Shown piece after piece: positions 18,100-26,859 of a stretch of DNA of 46,438 nucleotides; the first letter of the stretch is position 1; the number at the start of each line of letters is the position of its first letter. Origin of the DNA: Planctomycetales bacterium (GTDB taxonomy: Bacteria; Planctomycetota; Planctomycetia; Pirellulales; Pirellulaceae). Position numbers and translations under genes: made by a program. The notes below the pieces were generated by a model that made no database searches, was not told the origin of the DNA, and was given only the letters and a program-made list of their open reading frames with translations. Where the stretch lies: assembly GCA_020426595.1 (NCBI GenBank), contig JAGQPS010000003.1, positions 5,497 to 51,934 of the forward strand. The letters are read 5' to 3'.

Positions 18100-19023
18100 A
18101 TGTCGAGGATGCTAGGTGTGCGTACTTGGGGAATGATCTTTCTTTGGTCGGCCCTTGGGCTGGTTTCGAGCTCGCCCAGCTCGGCTCAAGATTCCGCGGG
18201 GGACCAAGAGCTAATTTCGGAGGCTGATCCGTCGCGAAGCGTGATTGAATGGCATACGCGCTATTCGTCCGCCATGGAGCAAGCCAAGGACGAGGGGAAG
18301 ATGCTGTTCGTCTTCTTCCACGAAGCGGGTGAGCCGGATCTTAGTCCGTTCGATCGTTGGCTGAACGATACCCAGGATGGTCCCACGTTGGCCAAGACCA
18401 TGGTGTTCTGCCACGTGCCTCGCGACTTGAAGGTCGTGACGGAAGGCAAGGAGATCGAGTTGATCGACCACCCCGCCTTCCAGCATATGGAAGGGCGACC
18501 GGGAGTCGCGATGATTGACTACGTCGATAGCGAGGATCCGTTCCATGGCCGTGTGGTCAGCGTGTATCCGCTAACCCGGCAGCGACAGCTCCATACCAGC
18601 GCGATCGCGAATCTCTGCCGCATCCCCCGTGGCACGCTGACTCAGCGGTCGTTGGTGCTCGCGGTTTGCCTCCATCGTGATCGACCGCGCAGCGTGACTG
18701 GACGGTGGAATCCGATCCTCGCCGAGGAATCGCAATCTCATTCGCTCCATCAAGCTCGGATCCGAGTCCAAGGTCACCACAACTGGGACAGCCGATTCCA
18801 TCGCATCATCGGCCGACTCGGTGGATCGCTGGGGGCTCAAGAGGTCTGTGCGGAAAGCTGGCCCGGCCAACCCCTGATGGATGCCGCCGAGGAATGCGTC
18901 TCGAGCTGGCGTGGCTCGTCGGGGCACTGGCAAGCGGTTTCCTCGCCGCAGGAGTCCTTTGCTTATGACATGAAGCGAGGTTCCAACGGCGTTTGGTATG
19001 CCACCGGGCTATTCGCTCGGTAG
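18100..19023 (+). CDS. Exported thioredoxin-like protein with C-terminal CAP-like domain
   Basis: A secreted protein of 307 residues. The signal peptide is about residues 1-30 (GMIFLWSALGLVSSSPSSAQ). Residues 45-160 look like a thioredoxin-fold domain (WHTRYSSAMEQAKDEGKMLF, GRPGVAMIDYVD), but the CxxC position reads HEAGEP, so no disulfide chemistry is expected. From about residue 175 the sequence (GTLTQRSLVLAVCLHRDRP, HSLHQARIRVQGHHNW, AQEVCAESWPGQPL, SSWRGSSGHW) resembles CAP/SCP domains, secreted proteins of varied function. AAGGGAG precedes ATG 18100 by ten bases, and an intrinsic terminator follows. It is a single-gene unit. The domain reading is by motif resemblance only. Confidence 0.75.
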   Translation: MSRMLGVRTWGMIFLWSALGLVSSSPSSAQDSAGDQELISEADPSRSVIEWHTRYSSAMEQAKDEGKMLFVFFHEAGEPDLSPFDRWLNDTQDGPTLAKTMVFCHVPRDLKVVTEGKEIELIDHPAFQHMEGRPGVAMIDYVDSEDPFHGRVVSVYPLTRQRQLHTSAIANLCRIPRGTLTQRSLVLAVCLHRDRPRSVTGRWNPILAEESQSHSLHQARIRVQGHHNWDSRFHRIIGRLGGSLGAQEVCAESWPGQPLMDAAEECVSSWRGSSGHWQAVSSPQESFAYDMKRGSNGVWYATGLFAR

Positions 19024-19070
19024 GCCCCCAATCCGCTCCGAAGCGGGCGTTATTTGGGTGACGGTCCATG

Positions 19071-19112
19071 ACGGCTGGAGAGACCTGTGTTCTCTTCAGC
19101 CGTTTGTCTTTG
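19071..19112 (+). terminator. Intrinsic terminator after the thioredoxin/CAP-like gene
   Basis: ACGGCTG plus AGAGA (19071-19083) pairs with TCTCT plus CAGCCGT (19091-19103) with one G/T step, followed by TTTGTCTTT. Confidence 0.8.
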
Positions 19113-19302
19113 GGTAGCCGTCCCATGGCGAGGCGAGCGACTTCCTAGGTCTCTAGGCAACCTGTCGGTCGTCCCGTAGCATGTCCACCGGGCGGATGGG
19201 AGTTTCCAGCCCATTCCCGGCGTTCAATTCGGCCGGATCACCTTTGGATCGCAACCAGCAATAGCCCCGGCTCGGGCATTTTGACGGGAGGAGAGTTCGA
19301 GG

Positions 19303-19872
19303 ATGTCGAACGATGATTTCAGCTCACGTGGCCAGGCCCTGGAAGACGCGTTCTTCTATCAAAAAGATCAGCAGTTGCTCGAACGTCTCAAGGTGGAAAT
19401 TCAAGCGAAGGAAGCGAAGGAGCAGCTCGCCGCCGTTTCTGGGCTCACCGACGAGCATCTCTTGTCGGCTTTGATCGCGGCCGGAATTCGCGCCGAGACT
19501 TTGGCCTGCGTTTCCTTGATCCCTCTGGTCGCGGTCGCTTGGGCGGATGGAAAATTGGAATCCGCCGAGAAGCAAGCGATTGAGCGGGCTCTTCATGAAA
19601 AGGGACTGCCCAACAATCCGGTGGCCGTCGAGCTCGTCGGGGCTTGGCTAGGCCAGCCTCCCGCCGAGGCTTTGATGAACACCTGGGAAGAGTACGTGGG
19701 AGTCCTGAGTTCGACGCTCGAAGCGACTCAATTCTCGCTCTTGCGGGATGACGTGCTTTCCCGAGCCGAAGCGGTCGCCAAGGCGGCGGGCGGTTTTCTC
19801 AACGTCGTCAACACGATTTCCCGCTCGGAGCAGTTGGTCCTCGACCGACTCAAGGCCGCGTTTTCCGCCTAA
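19303..19872 (+). CDS. TerB-like helical protein
   Basis: A 189-residue, mainly helical cytosolic protein. The segment LVAVAWADGKLESAEKQAIE (about 74-93) is the acidic signature of TerB/DUF533-like domains, in which an Asp-Gly-x-(Leu/Ile) turn is followed by a Glu/Lys helix. TerB-type domains are linked to metal or envelope stress in other bacteria, but tellurite resistance should not be assumed. A strong GGGAGGAGAG ribosome-binding site sits just upstream of ATG 19303. The gene lies between two intrinsic terminators, so it is monocistronic. Confidence 0.7.
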   Translation: MSNDDFSSRGQALEDAFFYQKDQQLLERLKVEIQAKEAKEQLAAVSGLTDEHLLSALIAAGIRAETLACVSLIPLVAVAWADGKLESAEKQAIERALHEKGLPNNPVAVELVGAWLGQPPAEALMNTWEEYVGVLSSTLEATQFSLLRDDVLSRAEAVAKAAGGFLNVVNTISRSEQLVLDRLKAAFSA

Positions 19873-19910
19873 CTGGTCATCGCCCTCGGCGTAATCGCGA
19901 ATCTTTCACG

Positions 19911-19957
19911 ACGCTGGATGCTCGACTTAGTGTAGTCGGGTGCCCAGCGTTTTTCTT
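19911..19957 (+). terminator. Intrinsic terminator after the TerB-like gene
   Basis: ACGCTGG (19911-19917) pairs with CCAGCGT (19944-19950). An inner CGACT/AGTCG stem lies in the loop, and TTTTTCTTT follows. Confidence 0.8.
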
Positions 19958-20254
19958 TGCGCGAGCCTACGGTATCCGCGGGCGAGCCGGAGGATTGAAC
20001 GTGGTATCTCGGCTACACTCCCGCGGATTCCGCGGTGCCCGAATGGCCGAATACTCCACATTCTCGGGGCCCGCACTGGGTGGCTCCACGCCAACGATTG
20101 TGGTGGATGGTTTCCCGCCAGAAACGGGAGCGTCGCGCGGGTCAAACGGTTGACAATCGTGGTGGGCGTAACAGAGTTGGACCGAGTCGCGTTGCTTCAA
20201 TCTCTCTGCCTCCCGATCCTGGGAAAAGCAACGTCCACCCCAGAGACCGTCGTC

Positions 20255-20665
20255 ATGTCAACTGCCCAAAAGTCACGACCACGTCGAGGAGCGTCCGCGG
20301 TTGAATTCGCGGTCGTCCTCCCCATTTTCATCACATTCCTATTCGGCATTATCGAATTTGGCCGCGCCATCATGGTGCAGCAGGTCTTGATCAATGCCTC
20401 GCGTGAAGGCAATCGGACCGGGGTCGTCGAGAACCTCTCCCCCGCCGAGATCAACACGGTCGTGCAGAACTACTGCACGGCGGCCGGCCTACCGCCGGTC
20501 AATGTCGCGGTGAGCCCCAACCCGCAGTCGGTTGATTCGGGAACTCCGATCCGCTGCGTCGTCACGATTCCCTACGGTGACGTGAGCTGGGTGGCTCCCC
20601 AGTGGCTGGCCGGAGATTTTCAACTCGTCGGCTCCAGCACCATGCGCAAGGAAGCCATTTTCTAG
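20255..20665 (+). CDS. TadE-like pseudopilin family protein
   Basis: A 136-residue protein. A short basic N-terminus (SRPRRGASAVEFAV, with the conserved Glu at 17) runs into one hydrophobic helix (VVLPIFITFLFGIIEFGRAI, about 20-39). The following part is extracytoplasmic (VLINASREGNRTG, then beta-rich to the end). This is the TadE/TadF-type architecture of Flp pilus minor pseudopilins, in which the Glu and hydrophobic helix allow prepilin processing and assembly. Other Tad genes are not in the window, so it is an orphan copy. ATG 20255 is used; the frame is open upstream to 19940 without homologous content. A consensus TTGACA at 20150-20155 with a weak CAGAGT 16 bases later may be its promoter. 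An intrinsic terminator follows. Confidence 0.85.
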   Translation: MSTAQKSRPRRGASAVEFAVVLPIFITFLFGIIEFGRAIMVQQVLINASREGNRTGVVENLSPAEINTVVQNYCTAAGLPPVNVAVSPNPQSVDSGTPIRCVVTIPYGDVSWVAPQWLAGDFQLVGSSTMRKEAIF

Positions 20666-20683
20666 CAGCAAGCCATGACTATT

Positions 20684-20735
20684 GAGAACGCTCGCGTTTC
20701 GGAGGGCAGGCCGAGACGCGGGCGTTTCTCTTTTC
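20684..20735 (+). terminator. Intrinsic terminator after the TadE-like gene
   Basis: A long imperfect stem: GAGAACGCTCGCGTTTCGG (20684-20702) pairs with the CCGAGACGCG...GTTTCTC arm ending at 20730, with TTTTCTT after it, 18 bases past the stop codon. Confidence 0.8.
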
Positions 20736-20746
20736 TTGCCATCTCT

Positions 20747-20803
20747 CCCCCGCGAATCTCGTCTCTCCGCTCTCGTCTCTACTCACTACTCACTACTCAC
20801 TAC
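20747..20803 (-). repeat. Purine-rich repeat block (minus-strand view) with 7-base tandem units
   Basis: CTACTCA occurs three times plus a partial unit at 20779-20803. Next to it are CTC-rich repeats (20756-20780) and a 14-base word (20747-20760) whose reverse complement GAGATTCGCGGGGG recurs at 14301-14314. The block overlaps the last codons of the haem/propeller gene. Confidence 0.7.
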
Positions 20804-23800
20804 CCTCTACCACCCACCGAGCTCGTCCCAAGAAGGCGAACTCCCAAGACCAATTGTTGGCGTGGCAAAGGATCTCGACTTCCACCTCTTTTCCGGCCAT
20901 CGGAGTCAGATCCACCGTCACCTCGGTCCAACCTTGGGGCGCGACTTCCTGATCGATCGCTCGACGCTCAAGCGTGGCGCCGTCGACCTTGATCTCAAGC
21001 TCCCAATCTCCTCGCATGTCGCGCCCGACAGGTAGCACCCAAGCCACGGAATCTCCCGCGGGAACAAACACGCGTCCGAAGACTCGGCAAGGCTCCTCTT
21101 CGGAAATGGGATGAACGCGGACCGCTCCACGTCGCCCCTGGGACTCGGCCAACAACTCGAGTTCGCCTTCTCCGACCTTGTCGCATTCGAAACCGGGCAA
21201 GACGCACGATAACAAGGCCTTCATTCGCCGAGGATCGTGCGAGCGTCCCGCCATCGACTCTAGCGAACCCGCGATATGCGTGCTGTTGGGATCGTCCGCC
21301 GGACCGTCGAGCACGAGCAACGCGAACAAATCGCGGAGCTCCTGCTCGGTAACGCTGCTTTCCAGATTCTCGGGCATGAGCGACAACGGACTGACTCGCC
21401 GCTCCAAGATCTGGTCGGGCCTCAAGGTGATCACGGCATCGCCCTGGGTTTTGAGGACGAGACGGTTGGGCGAGTCCTCGATCACCAATCCCGTGACGAC
21501 TTGGCCGTCATCGGTTTCCACGAGAGTCGCCTGATACGACGCGCCAATCACGAGACTCGGATCCAGTACGTTGGACAGTAGTTGATCGAAGGCGCCGCGG
21601 CCGTTGCCCGTGAGTTCTGGACCCACTTGGGCACCGGTCCCATGCAGTTGGTGGCATGTGCCACAGACTCGGTCAAACACCAATCGTCCCGCGACTGGGT
21701 CGCCCCATCCCGCTTGGAGCAAGCTTCGGGTTTGGGCGATGACGGCCTCGCGTCGCGGATCGCGTTCATCTCGCAACGTCCCCCAGACCGAAGCGATCCG
21801 TTCGCGCCAAGCATCGTCGCCTGTCGCCATGAGCTTGCGCACCTGATTGACGTTTAGCGCCGAGGGTGGGAGCTGTTCGCTTTCGATCGCGCTAAGCACG
21901 GTCTCGCCCCAGGCCTGACGCCCCGTGAGCACTTCCATGATGGCGGGGCGATCCGCCGCCGCGGCTTCGTGCCAAGCCGTCAATAGGCTCGGTCCCAAAG
22001 CGGGATCGCTCAATGACGAGACCCAAGCCAAGCCCGCTTGCCGCATTTCGGGATTCTCGTCCGATAGGGCATTGGCGATCCAGGCGTGAGCCCAGGTCGC
22101 GGCCCGCGCGGGAGAGCGTTTCGCGACCGATCGAATCGCTCGCATGCGTTCGGGCACCGATCGGTCGCGATCGGTCGCGCGGGCCAAGACGGCGTCCCAG
22201 CTCTCCGTCTCGAGTCCCTCCGCCAATTCCCCGAAGTCCGCCAGCTCACCGCGTTCCGCGGCGGCGGCGCGGCAAAGCTCGACCACCACCGACTGCCACG
22301 CATCGTTGGTACCAGAGTCCGCTGTTAGCCAGCGATCGACCAGATTGGTCAGAGCATCGCGCGCGGTCGCGGCATCCGCGTCACTATCAAGCACCGCCGA
22401 TACGCTTACCGCGGCGTCCGCCGGCGTGGTCGTGGGCAACTGCAAGATCCAGCGGTAGGCTCGCGCCACGACTTCTCGCGCATGCGGCGGTACATCCGTC
22501 GCCTGTATCGCCTCGACATAGGCCGAGCCGTGTTGATCAAGTAACGGACGCAGATGAGCCCAGACGAGGCGGGCCGTCAGGCCATCATCCGGCGCCTGTC
22601 GGAGCAGTTCGACCAGAGCCGGCATACTCGCCTCGGCCGACACATCGCCTCGTTGAGTCCATTTGCTGATCGCGACGACCAGCTGGGCCCGAGCCGCCGC
22701 ATCGGGTTCGGTTCCCGCGAGTCCGATGAGACTCGTCGCGAGTCCTGGTCGCGGATGGTCGCCGAGGTGCCGGTAGACCCACGAGCGAAGCACGGGATCC
22801 GGCAACTGACACCAGCGAGCCGCCACATCAGTGGCGAGGGGGCCGCGTGAAATACGAGTCCACAGCGCCTCGCGGCGCTGAGTCTCATCGGCGGATTCGT
22901 TCTCGACACAAGCCTCGAGCTTCGCGTCGATCGTCGCATCGGCGTCGCCAGCGTCGATCAGCAAACGACGACAGGTGGCTCGCTCGTAAACACTCTCGCT
23001 CGCCAAGCCTTCGATCCATCCTTCGACTCCCCAGCTCCCCAAGTCCACGCGATAGTCCGCCAGCGCCGCGCCGTAGCGCACTCGGTAGAGCCGGCCCTTG
23101 AGCCGATCGATGCCATCGGGATCGCGACGAGCATCCTGGTAGCAGTGGTACCGATCGTACCAGTCCAACAAATACAGCGATCCATCGGGACCGGTTTGCT
23201 GCGCGACCGGCATGAACCACGCATCGTTGGCCTGCACGAAGTCTGGCTCACCCGTACCGCGATAGGTCGCTCCGTGGCGAGTCACGCTGTCGACATTGAT
23301 GCAATTGCCGTGAATGTTCCCCATGTACAACCGTCGTCGGTACGGCTCGGGATAGGCGGGACTATCGAAATAATGAATGCCGCAGTAAGCCGCCTTTTGG
23401 TGGCGATGGTCGACGATCGACTCGATCTTCCAAGTCCCTGCGGGATACGCCCCAGCCTGGCGATGGTAGTAGCCGCCTTCGGTCAGGTGCCACAAGTGAT
23501 CAATCACGCAGGCGCTGAGGAAGGCGTCGCCTTCGGAGTTCCAAGCGATGCCCCACGGATTGCTCGTCCCCTCGGCGAAAAGCTCGAAGCGATGAGTGCG
23601 TGGGTCGATGCGGAACATGGCGCAGGTGAATTCAAAAACGCGCCCGTCCTGTTCGACGCGGCTACGGTTAAACACGCCATTGAGACCATAAAGGAATCCG
23701 TCCGGTCCCCAAGTCAGCGAGTTGGGAAGTTCGTGCGTGTCATCGCGTCCGAATCCGGTCACGACGACTTGCCGCTCATCGGCCACATCATCGCCATCGG

Positions 23801-24266
23801 TATCGCGAAGGAACAAAATGTCCGGCGCGTTGGCCACCCAAACGCCGCCGTAACCCAAAGCGATTCCGCTGGGGATGTTGAGCCCCTCCGCGAAAATCTT
23901 GACCGAGTCGACCGCGCCATCACCGTCGGTGTCCTCCAGGATCTTGATGCGATCCTGTCCCTCACCTGGCTCGGAGCGTGGGTACTCGACGCTTTCACAA
24001 ACCCAGAAACGCCCCCGCTCATCGATGGTCATCGCCACCGGATTGACCAAGTGCGGTTCGCAGGCGACGACGTCGACGACAAACCCGTCCGGCACGGTCA
24101 TCCGCGCGGCGGCTTCGGCCGCGGGGTAGGGGTCGTTCGGCGGCTGACTTTGATTGTGAGGAATCTGGCGCTCTTGGGCTCCGGCGAACGGCAGCCCGGC
24201 CGACAGCACCAGCACCGCGACACAGCAACGGACGAAGGTGTGGCGAAAGCTCGGTCCCCACTTCAT
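20793..24266 (-). CDS. PVC-type secreted dehydrogenase-like propeller/HEAT protein with one haem-c domain
   Basis: A periplasmic protein of 1157 residues. The signal peptide is at 1-31 (FVRCCVAVLVLSAGLPFAGA). The next part is a beta-propeller of the 'membrane-bound dehydrogenase' type (VPDGFVVDVVACEPHLVNPV, TDGDGAVD, GPDGFLYGLNGVFN, MGNIHGNCINVD). A long alpha-helical HEAT-like stretch (about 440-850) follows. A single c-type haem site CGTCH lies at 868-872, inside a domain ending in SPLSLMPENLESSV, whose Met may be the axial ligand. The last 130 residues are a beta-rich domain not usually named. Members are frequent in planctomycetes and verrucomicrobia and are thought to act in electron transfer during carbohydrate breakdown; no substrate is shown. 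ATG 24266 is chosen for the signal peptide. The stop codon lies inside a tandem repeat. Confidence 0.92.
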   Translation of the reverse strand: MKWGPSFRHTFVRCCVAVLVLSAGLPFAGAQERQIPHNQSQPPNDPYPAAEAAARMTVPDGFVVDVVACEPHLVNPVAMTIDERGRFWVCESVEYPRSEPGEGQDRIKILEDTDGDGAVDSVKIFAEGLNIPSGIALGYGGVWVANAPDILFLRDTDGDDVADERQVVVTGFGRDDTHELPNSLTWGPDGFLYGLNGVFNRSRVEQDGRVFEFTCAMFRIDPRTHRFELFAEGTSNPWGIAWNSEGDAFLSACVIDHLWHLTEGGYYHRQAGAYPAGTWKIESIVDHRHQKAAYCGIHYFDSPAYPEPYRRRLYMGNIHGNCINVDSVTRHGATYRGTGEPDFVQANDAWFMPVAQQTGPDGSLYLLDWYDRYHCYQDARRDPDGIDRLKGRLYRVRYGAALADYRVDLGSWGVEGWIEGLASESVYERATCRRLLIDAGDADATIDAKLEACVENESADETQRREALWTRISRGPLATDVAARWCQLPDPVLRSWVYRHLGDHPRPGLATSLIGLAGTEPDAAARAQLVVAISKWTQRGDVSAEASMPALVELLRQAPDDGLTARLVWAHLRPLLDQHGSAYVEAIQATDVPPHAREVVARAYRWILQLPTTTPADAAVSVSAVLDSDADAATARDALTNLVDRWLTADSGTNDAWQSVVVELCRAAAAERGELADFGELAEGLETESWDAVLARATDRDRSVPERMRAIRSVAKRSPARAATWAHAWIANALSDENPEMRQAGLAWVSSLSDPALGPSLLTAWHEAAAADRPAIMEVLTGRQAWGETVLSAIESEQLPPSALNVNQVRKLMATGDDAWRERIASVWGTLRDERDPRREAVIAQTRSLLQAGWGDPVAGRLVFDRVCGTCHQLHGTGAQVGPELTGNGRGAFDQLLSNVLDPSLVIGASYQATLVETDDGQVVTGLVIEDSPNRLVLKTQGDAVITLRPDQILERRVSPLSLMPENLESSVTEQELRDLFALLVLDGPADDPNSTHIAGSLESMAGRSHDPRRMKALLSCVLPGFECDKVGEGELELLAESQGRRGAVRVHPISEEEPCRVFGRVFVPAGDSVAWVLPVGRDMRGDWELEIKVDGATLERRAIDQEVAPQGWTEVTVDLTPMAGKEVEVEILCHANNWSWEFAFLGRARWVVEGSE

Positions 24267-24898
24267 CAAGAAACGGATGGGTCGAAAGTAGGCGTGTTGG
24301 CTCTCAAGTCGCTGGTGAACATGTGGGTGATTCGACGGGGCGACTCGACCTCGCGGCAGGTTCATGCTCGGACCTCGACACGAATGAAGTGGTGGGCAGC
24401 TGGTATCGGATGCGACTCGTGAAGGAAAGCCGAACGAAAGCCAGAACGCTTTCCCATCCAAGCAAGTCGAGCCGCAGAATAACAGATCGCGGTACGAGCC
24501 GCCGCCCGCGGAGCCCAAGACGGGGGTTACACGGTGTGGCTTGGCCTCGCGCGGTAGGGCTTGCGATCCATGACGGCGAGAAAGCCGAGTGCGGCGAACG
24601 TTGCTTGGTTCTCGCGATTTCATGTCGTGGCTTGTTGGATGCCACGAACGAAAGTCGCTAGCGGTGTGACGAGCGGGAGCCGCGTAAGCGAAGTCGAAAA
24701 CGCCCGTCGCTCATACGCTCTTAGATGTTTCGCTTGAAGGGACGGGGCGAAGTGAGAGTGTTGATGGCGCGACGAGTTGTTGGCTGGTTTGAGAATGCGA
24801 AGAATCCCTCGCTCACGCTTCGGGTTTCCTTTGGTTTTCCACGCTACTTAATTGGTCGACTGGGGCGGAGCGTGAAATGTGCGATATCCGGAAACGCG
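24267..24898. other. 632-base gap holding repeat copy B
   Basis: No gene seen. It is the 5' leader of the haem/propeller gene and the 3' flank of the kinase gene, and carries the dispersed repeat at 24748-24878. Confidence 0.5.
24748..24878 (+). repeat. Dispersed intergenic repeat, full copy B
   Basis: The core 24798-24845 matches 14099-14146 with one difference, and 31 bases of it match 5201-5231 on the minus strand. The left flank GAGTGTTGATGGCGCGACG and right flank GACTGGGGCGGAGCGTGAAA also match copy A2. It lies about 20 bases beyond the kinase stop codon, antisense to that gene. Confidence 0.85.
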
Positions 24899-26284
24899 TC
24901 AAACGGAGTTCCGCGACGGACGTCGTTGCCCGGTCAGACGGGACCACCATTGGCGTGTCCACCGAGTCCAGGAACGACGCTGCAATTGGCGGGGAGTCAA
25001 TCGCGATTCCAATTCGTCGACGATGCGCTGCATCGAATCGGGGCGGTCCGTGGGACGAAACGCCAAGCACGCGTGCACGAGTTCGCCGATCGCCGGGTCG
25101 AGGTCGGGGTTCAGATCCGAGATCGGTCGCGCTCCCATCCGCTGTCGCTCGAGCAACGTGCAAGTCGCTTCGGCCCGCGATAGGTCGGTGCGCACCCAGC
25201 CAAACGGAAACCGCCCGGTGATCAACAGATAGGCGGTGGCCCCAAAGGAAAAGACATCCATCCGCGTGTCGACTTGGGCCAAACGCCGAGACTCGGGTTC
25301 GGCGGACAACCGCGCCAGATGCTCCGGCGCGGTGAACTGGGGCGTTCCTCCCCAACGCTGGAATTCGCCCTCGAGGGCGTGAGTCAAATCGAAATCAAAG
25401 ATGCGGATCAAGCCATCATCGCCGATGAGCAAATTAGCGGGCTTCACGTCGCCGTGCATGTATCCGCCGCGATGCAGCACCGAAAGAGCCCGAGCCACTT
25501 GCAGCAACGCGATCAACAGGAATTCCGAAAACGCCAGCGGAGCCCTCTCGAAACCTTCGGCTCGAGCAACCGCATCGGCTTGTTCCTCGAGCCCTTCGAT
25601 CGATTCTGGAAGACGATGCTCTCGCCAGGCTCTTTCGTAGAAATCCTGCAACGTCGCTCGTCCCAGTATGGGCATCGGCAATCCGACCAAGCTCCATCGC
25701 GGATCCCGAAAGGGGCCTTCGATGGGAACGATCCGAGGCGAACGCACCGCCGCTCGTACCGCGATTTCCGGCCCCGCCGCTCGAGTCACCTTGATGATGC
25801 GGGCCTCGCCAGACTTCGCGTGCACCGCCCGAAACACTCGGCTCTCGGGGCCTCCGCCCAGCGGGCTTTCCAATTGAAAAGGGCCAAACCGACACGGGCA
25901 TTCAGGCCAAGAGGCCACGGGTTGTTCGTGGGTCAAGAACAGCGAATCATCGGACTCGCGCAAGACCATCAACAACTCCAAGTCCTCGCGTAGACGCGGG
26001 CCCACTTCAGGAAATCGCTGGACATAGGATTCGATTTCCGGGGACTCTCCCGCTTCAACCGCCTGGGAAAACTCCTCCAAGGCCAACCGCACGACGGCGT
26101 TGTGATTCGAAGCCAACACGGGATGCTGCTCGAGGACCGCCCGAGCATTGGTTCGTTTGCCCGGCTCCAAGGACGACAATACCCAACTGGCGACCCGAGC
26201 CCAGGCTTGGTCGGTCAGAGTCTCGGCATACGGAATGTTCGCGTTGCCGTTGTCGGAAAATTCGGAAGGGAAGGGAGGCTTCAT
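24899..26284 (-). CDS. Serine/threonine protein kinase
   Basis: A 461-residue Hanks-type kinase. An N-terminal helical part of about 125 residues precedes the catalytic domain (about 132-440). Visible sites: Gly-rich loop LGGGPESRVF (142-151), Lys165 in ARIIKVTR, catalytic loop HGDVKPANLL (277-286; HGD replaces HRD), metal loop DFD (297-299; replaces DFG) and TAPEH (318-322). Asp279, Lys281 and Asp297 are present, so activity is plausible in spite of the variants. No transmembrane segment is obvious; the basic, Trp-rich tail might touch a membrane. ATG 26284 overlaps the sigma-factor stop in an ATGA, so the two are translationally coupled. Planctomycete ECF groups linked to kinases are known, and this pair fits them. 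Confidence 0.92.
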   Translation of the reverse strand: MKPPFPSEFSDNGNANIPYAETLTDQAWARVASWVLSSLEPGKRTNARAVLEQHPVLASNHNAVVRLALEEFSQAVEAGESPEIESYVQRFPEVGPRLREDLELLMVLRESDDSLFLTHEQPVASWPECPCRFGPFQLESPLGGGPESRVFRAVHAKSGEARIIKVTRAAGPEIAVRAAVRSPRIVPIEGPFRDPRWSLVGLPMPILGRATLQDFYERAWREHRLPESIEGLEEQADAVARAEGFERAPLAFSEFLLIALLQVARALSVLHRGGYMHGDVKPANLLIGDDGLIRIFDFDLTHALEGEFQRWGGTPQFTAPEHLARLSAEPESRRLAQVDTRMDVFSFGATAYLLITGRFPFGWVRTDLSRAEATCTLLERQRMGARPISDLNPDLDPAIGELVHACLAFRPTDRPDSMQRIVDELESRLTPRQLQRRSWTRWTRQWWSRLTGQRRPSRNSV

Positions 26285-26859
26285 CGACCGAACAGCTTTG
26301 CTTTCAACGACGAGAAGCGGCGACGAATCGTGCGCTCGTTCAATCCAAAGTGACTGGCGATGCGTCGAAAACTCCAACCTCGGTGACGTTTCTCCAACAT
26401 CGCCTCGAGCTTGGAATCGCCCGCGCTGAGTTGCTCGATCATCTCCCAACCCACCACGACTTGGCTGGGCGTCGGATCGGAGCTTTTTGATTCAACCACG
26501 TCGCTATCCGCATCGATCGAAACCATCGGTCGTCGACACTCGCTGGCGACCTGATTCCTTGCGATGGCGAGAAGATAGCGCATGAACCGCCGCGGGTCCT
26601 CGAGCTCGATTTCGTGACGGCGTTCGTACAGCGCGGCCCACACCACCTGCTGGAAATCGGCGGTGTCCCACATACGCCGAGCGACGTGACCGATTTTTTC
26701 GCGGATCACGACTCGCAGCAAGGAATCGTAGCGATCGACGAGCTCCACGAACGCATCCTCGTCGTCCGCCTGGACGCGCTCCCAAACCTGTTGGAACGCG
26801 AACCCTCGCGCCTCGGATTCCAGCGAGTCGTAAGTTGTCGTTTTGCCGGAGGCAATCAT
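26281..26859 (-). CDS. ECF-family RNA polymerase sigma factor
   Basis: A 192-residue sigma factor. Region 2 runs through FVELVDRYDSLLRVVIREKI and DTADFQQVVWAALYERR, the core-binding and -10 recognition part. Region 4 is RGWSFRRIASHFGLNERTIR, a helix-turn-helix for -35 recognition. The linker is Ser/Asp-rich. ATG 26859 is chosen because GGGG lies six bases upstream; an in-frame start at 26949 would add 30 residues without family support. The stop overlaps the start of the kinase gene. There is no anti-sigma gene beside it, so the kinase probably controls it or shares its signal. Confidence 0.9.
   Translation of the reverse strand: MIASGKTTTYDSLESEARGFAFQQVWERVQADDEDAFVELVDRYDSLLRVVIREKIGHVARRMWDTADFQQVVWAALYERRHEIELEDPRRFMRYLLAIARNQVASECRRPMVSIDADSDVVESKSSDPTPSQVVVGWEMIEQLSAGDSKLEAMLEKRHRGWSFRRIASHFGLNERTIRRRFSSLKAKLFGR

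Noticed and set aside
20033-20110. tRNA-Ser-like opening (GGTGCCCGAATGGCCGAA)
   Set aside because: No anticodon stem, T-loop or acceptor pairing follows.
23145-24422. 425-residue plus-strand ORF opposite the haem/propeller gene
   Set aside because: Shadow; the minus-strand frame has a signal peptide and haem motif.
24725-25183. 152-residue plus-strand ORF reading through repeat copy B
   Set aside because: The start is repeat sequence (NPSLTLRVSFGFPR) and the rest is antisense to the kinase; an annotation artefact.
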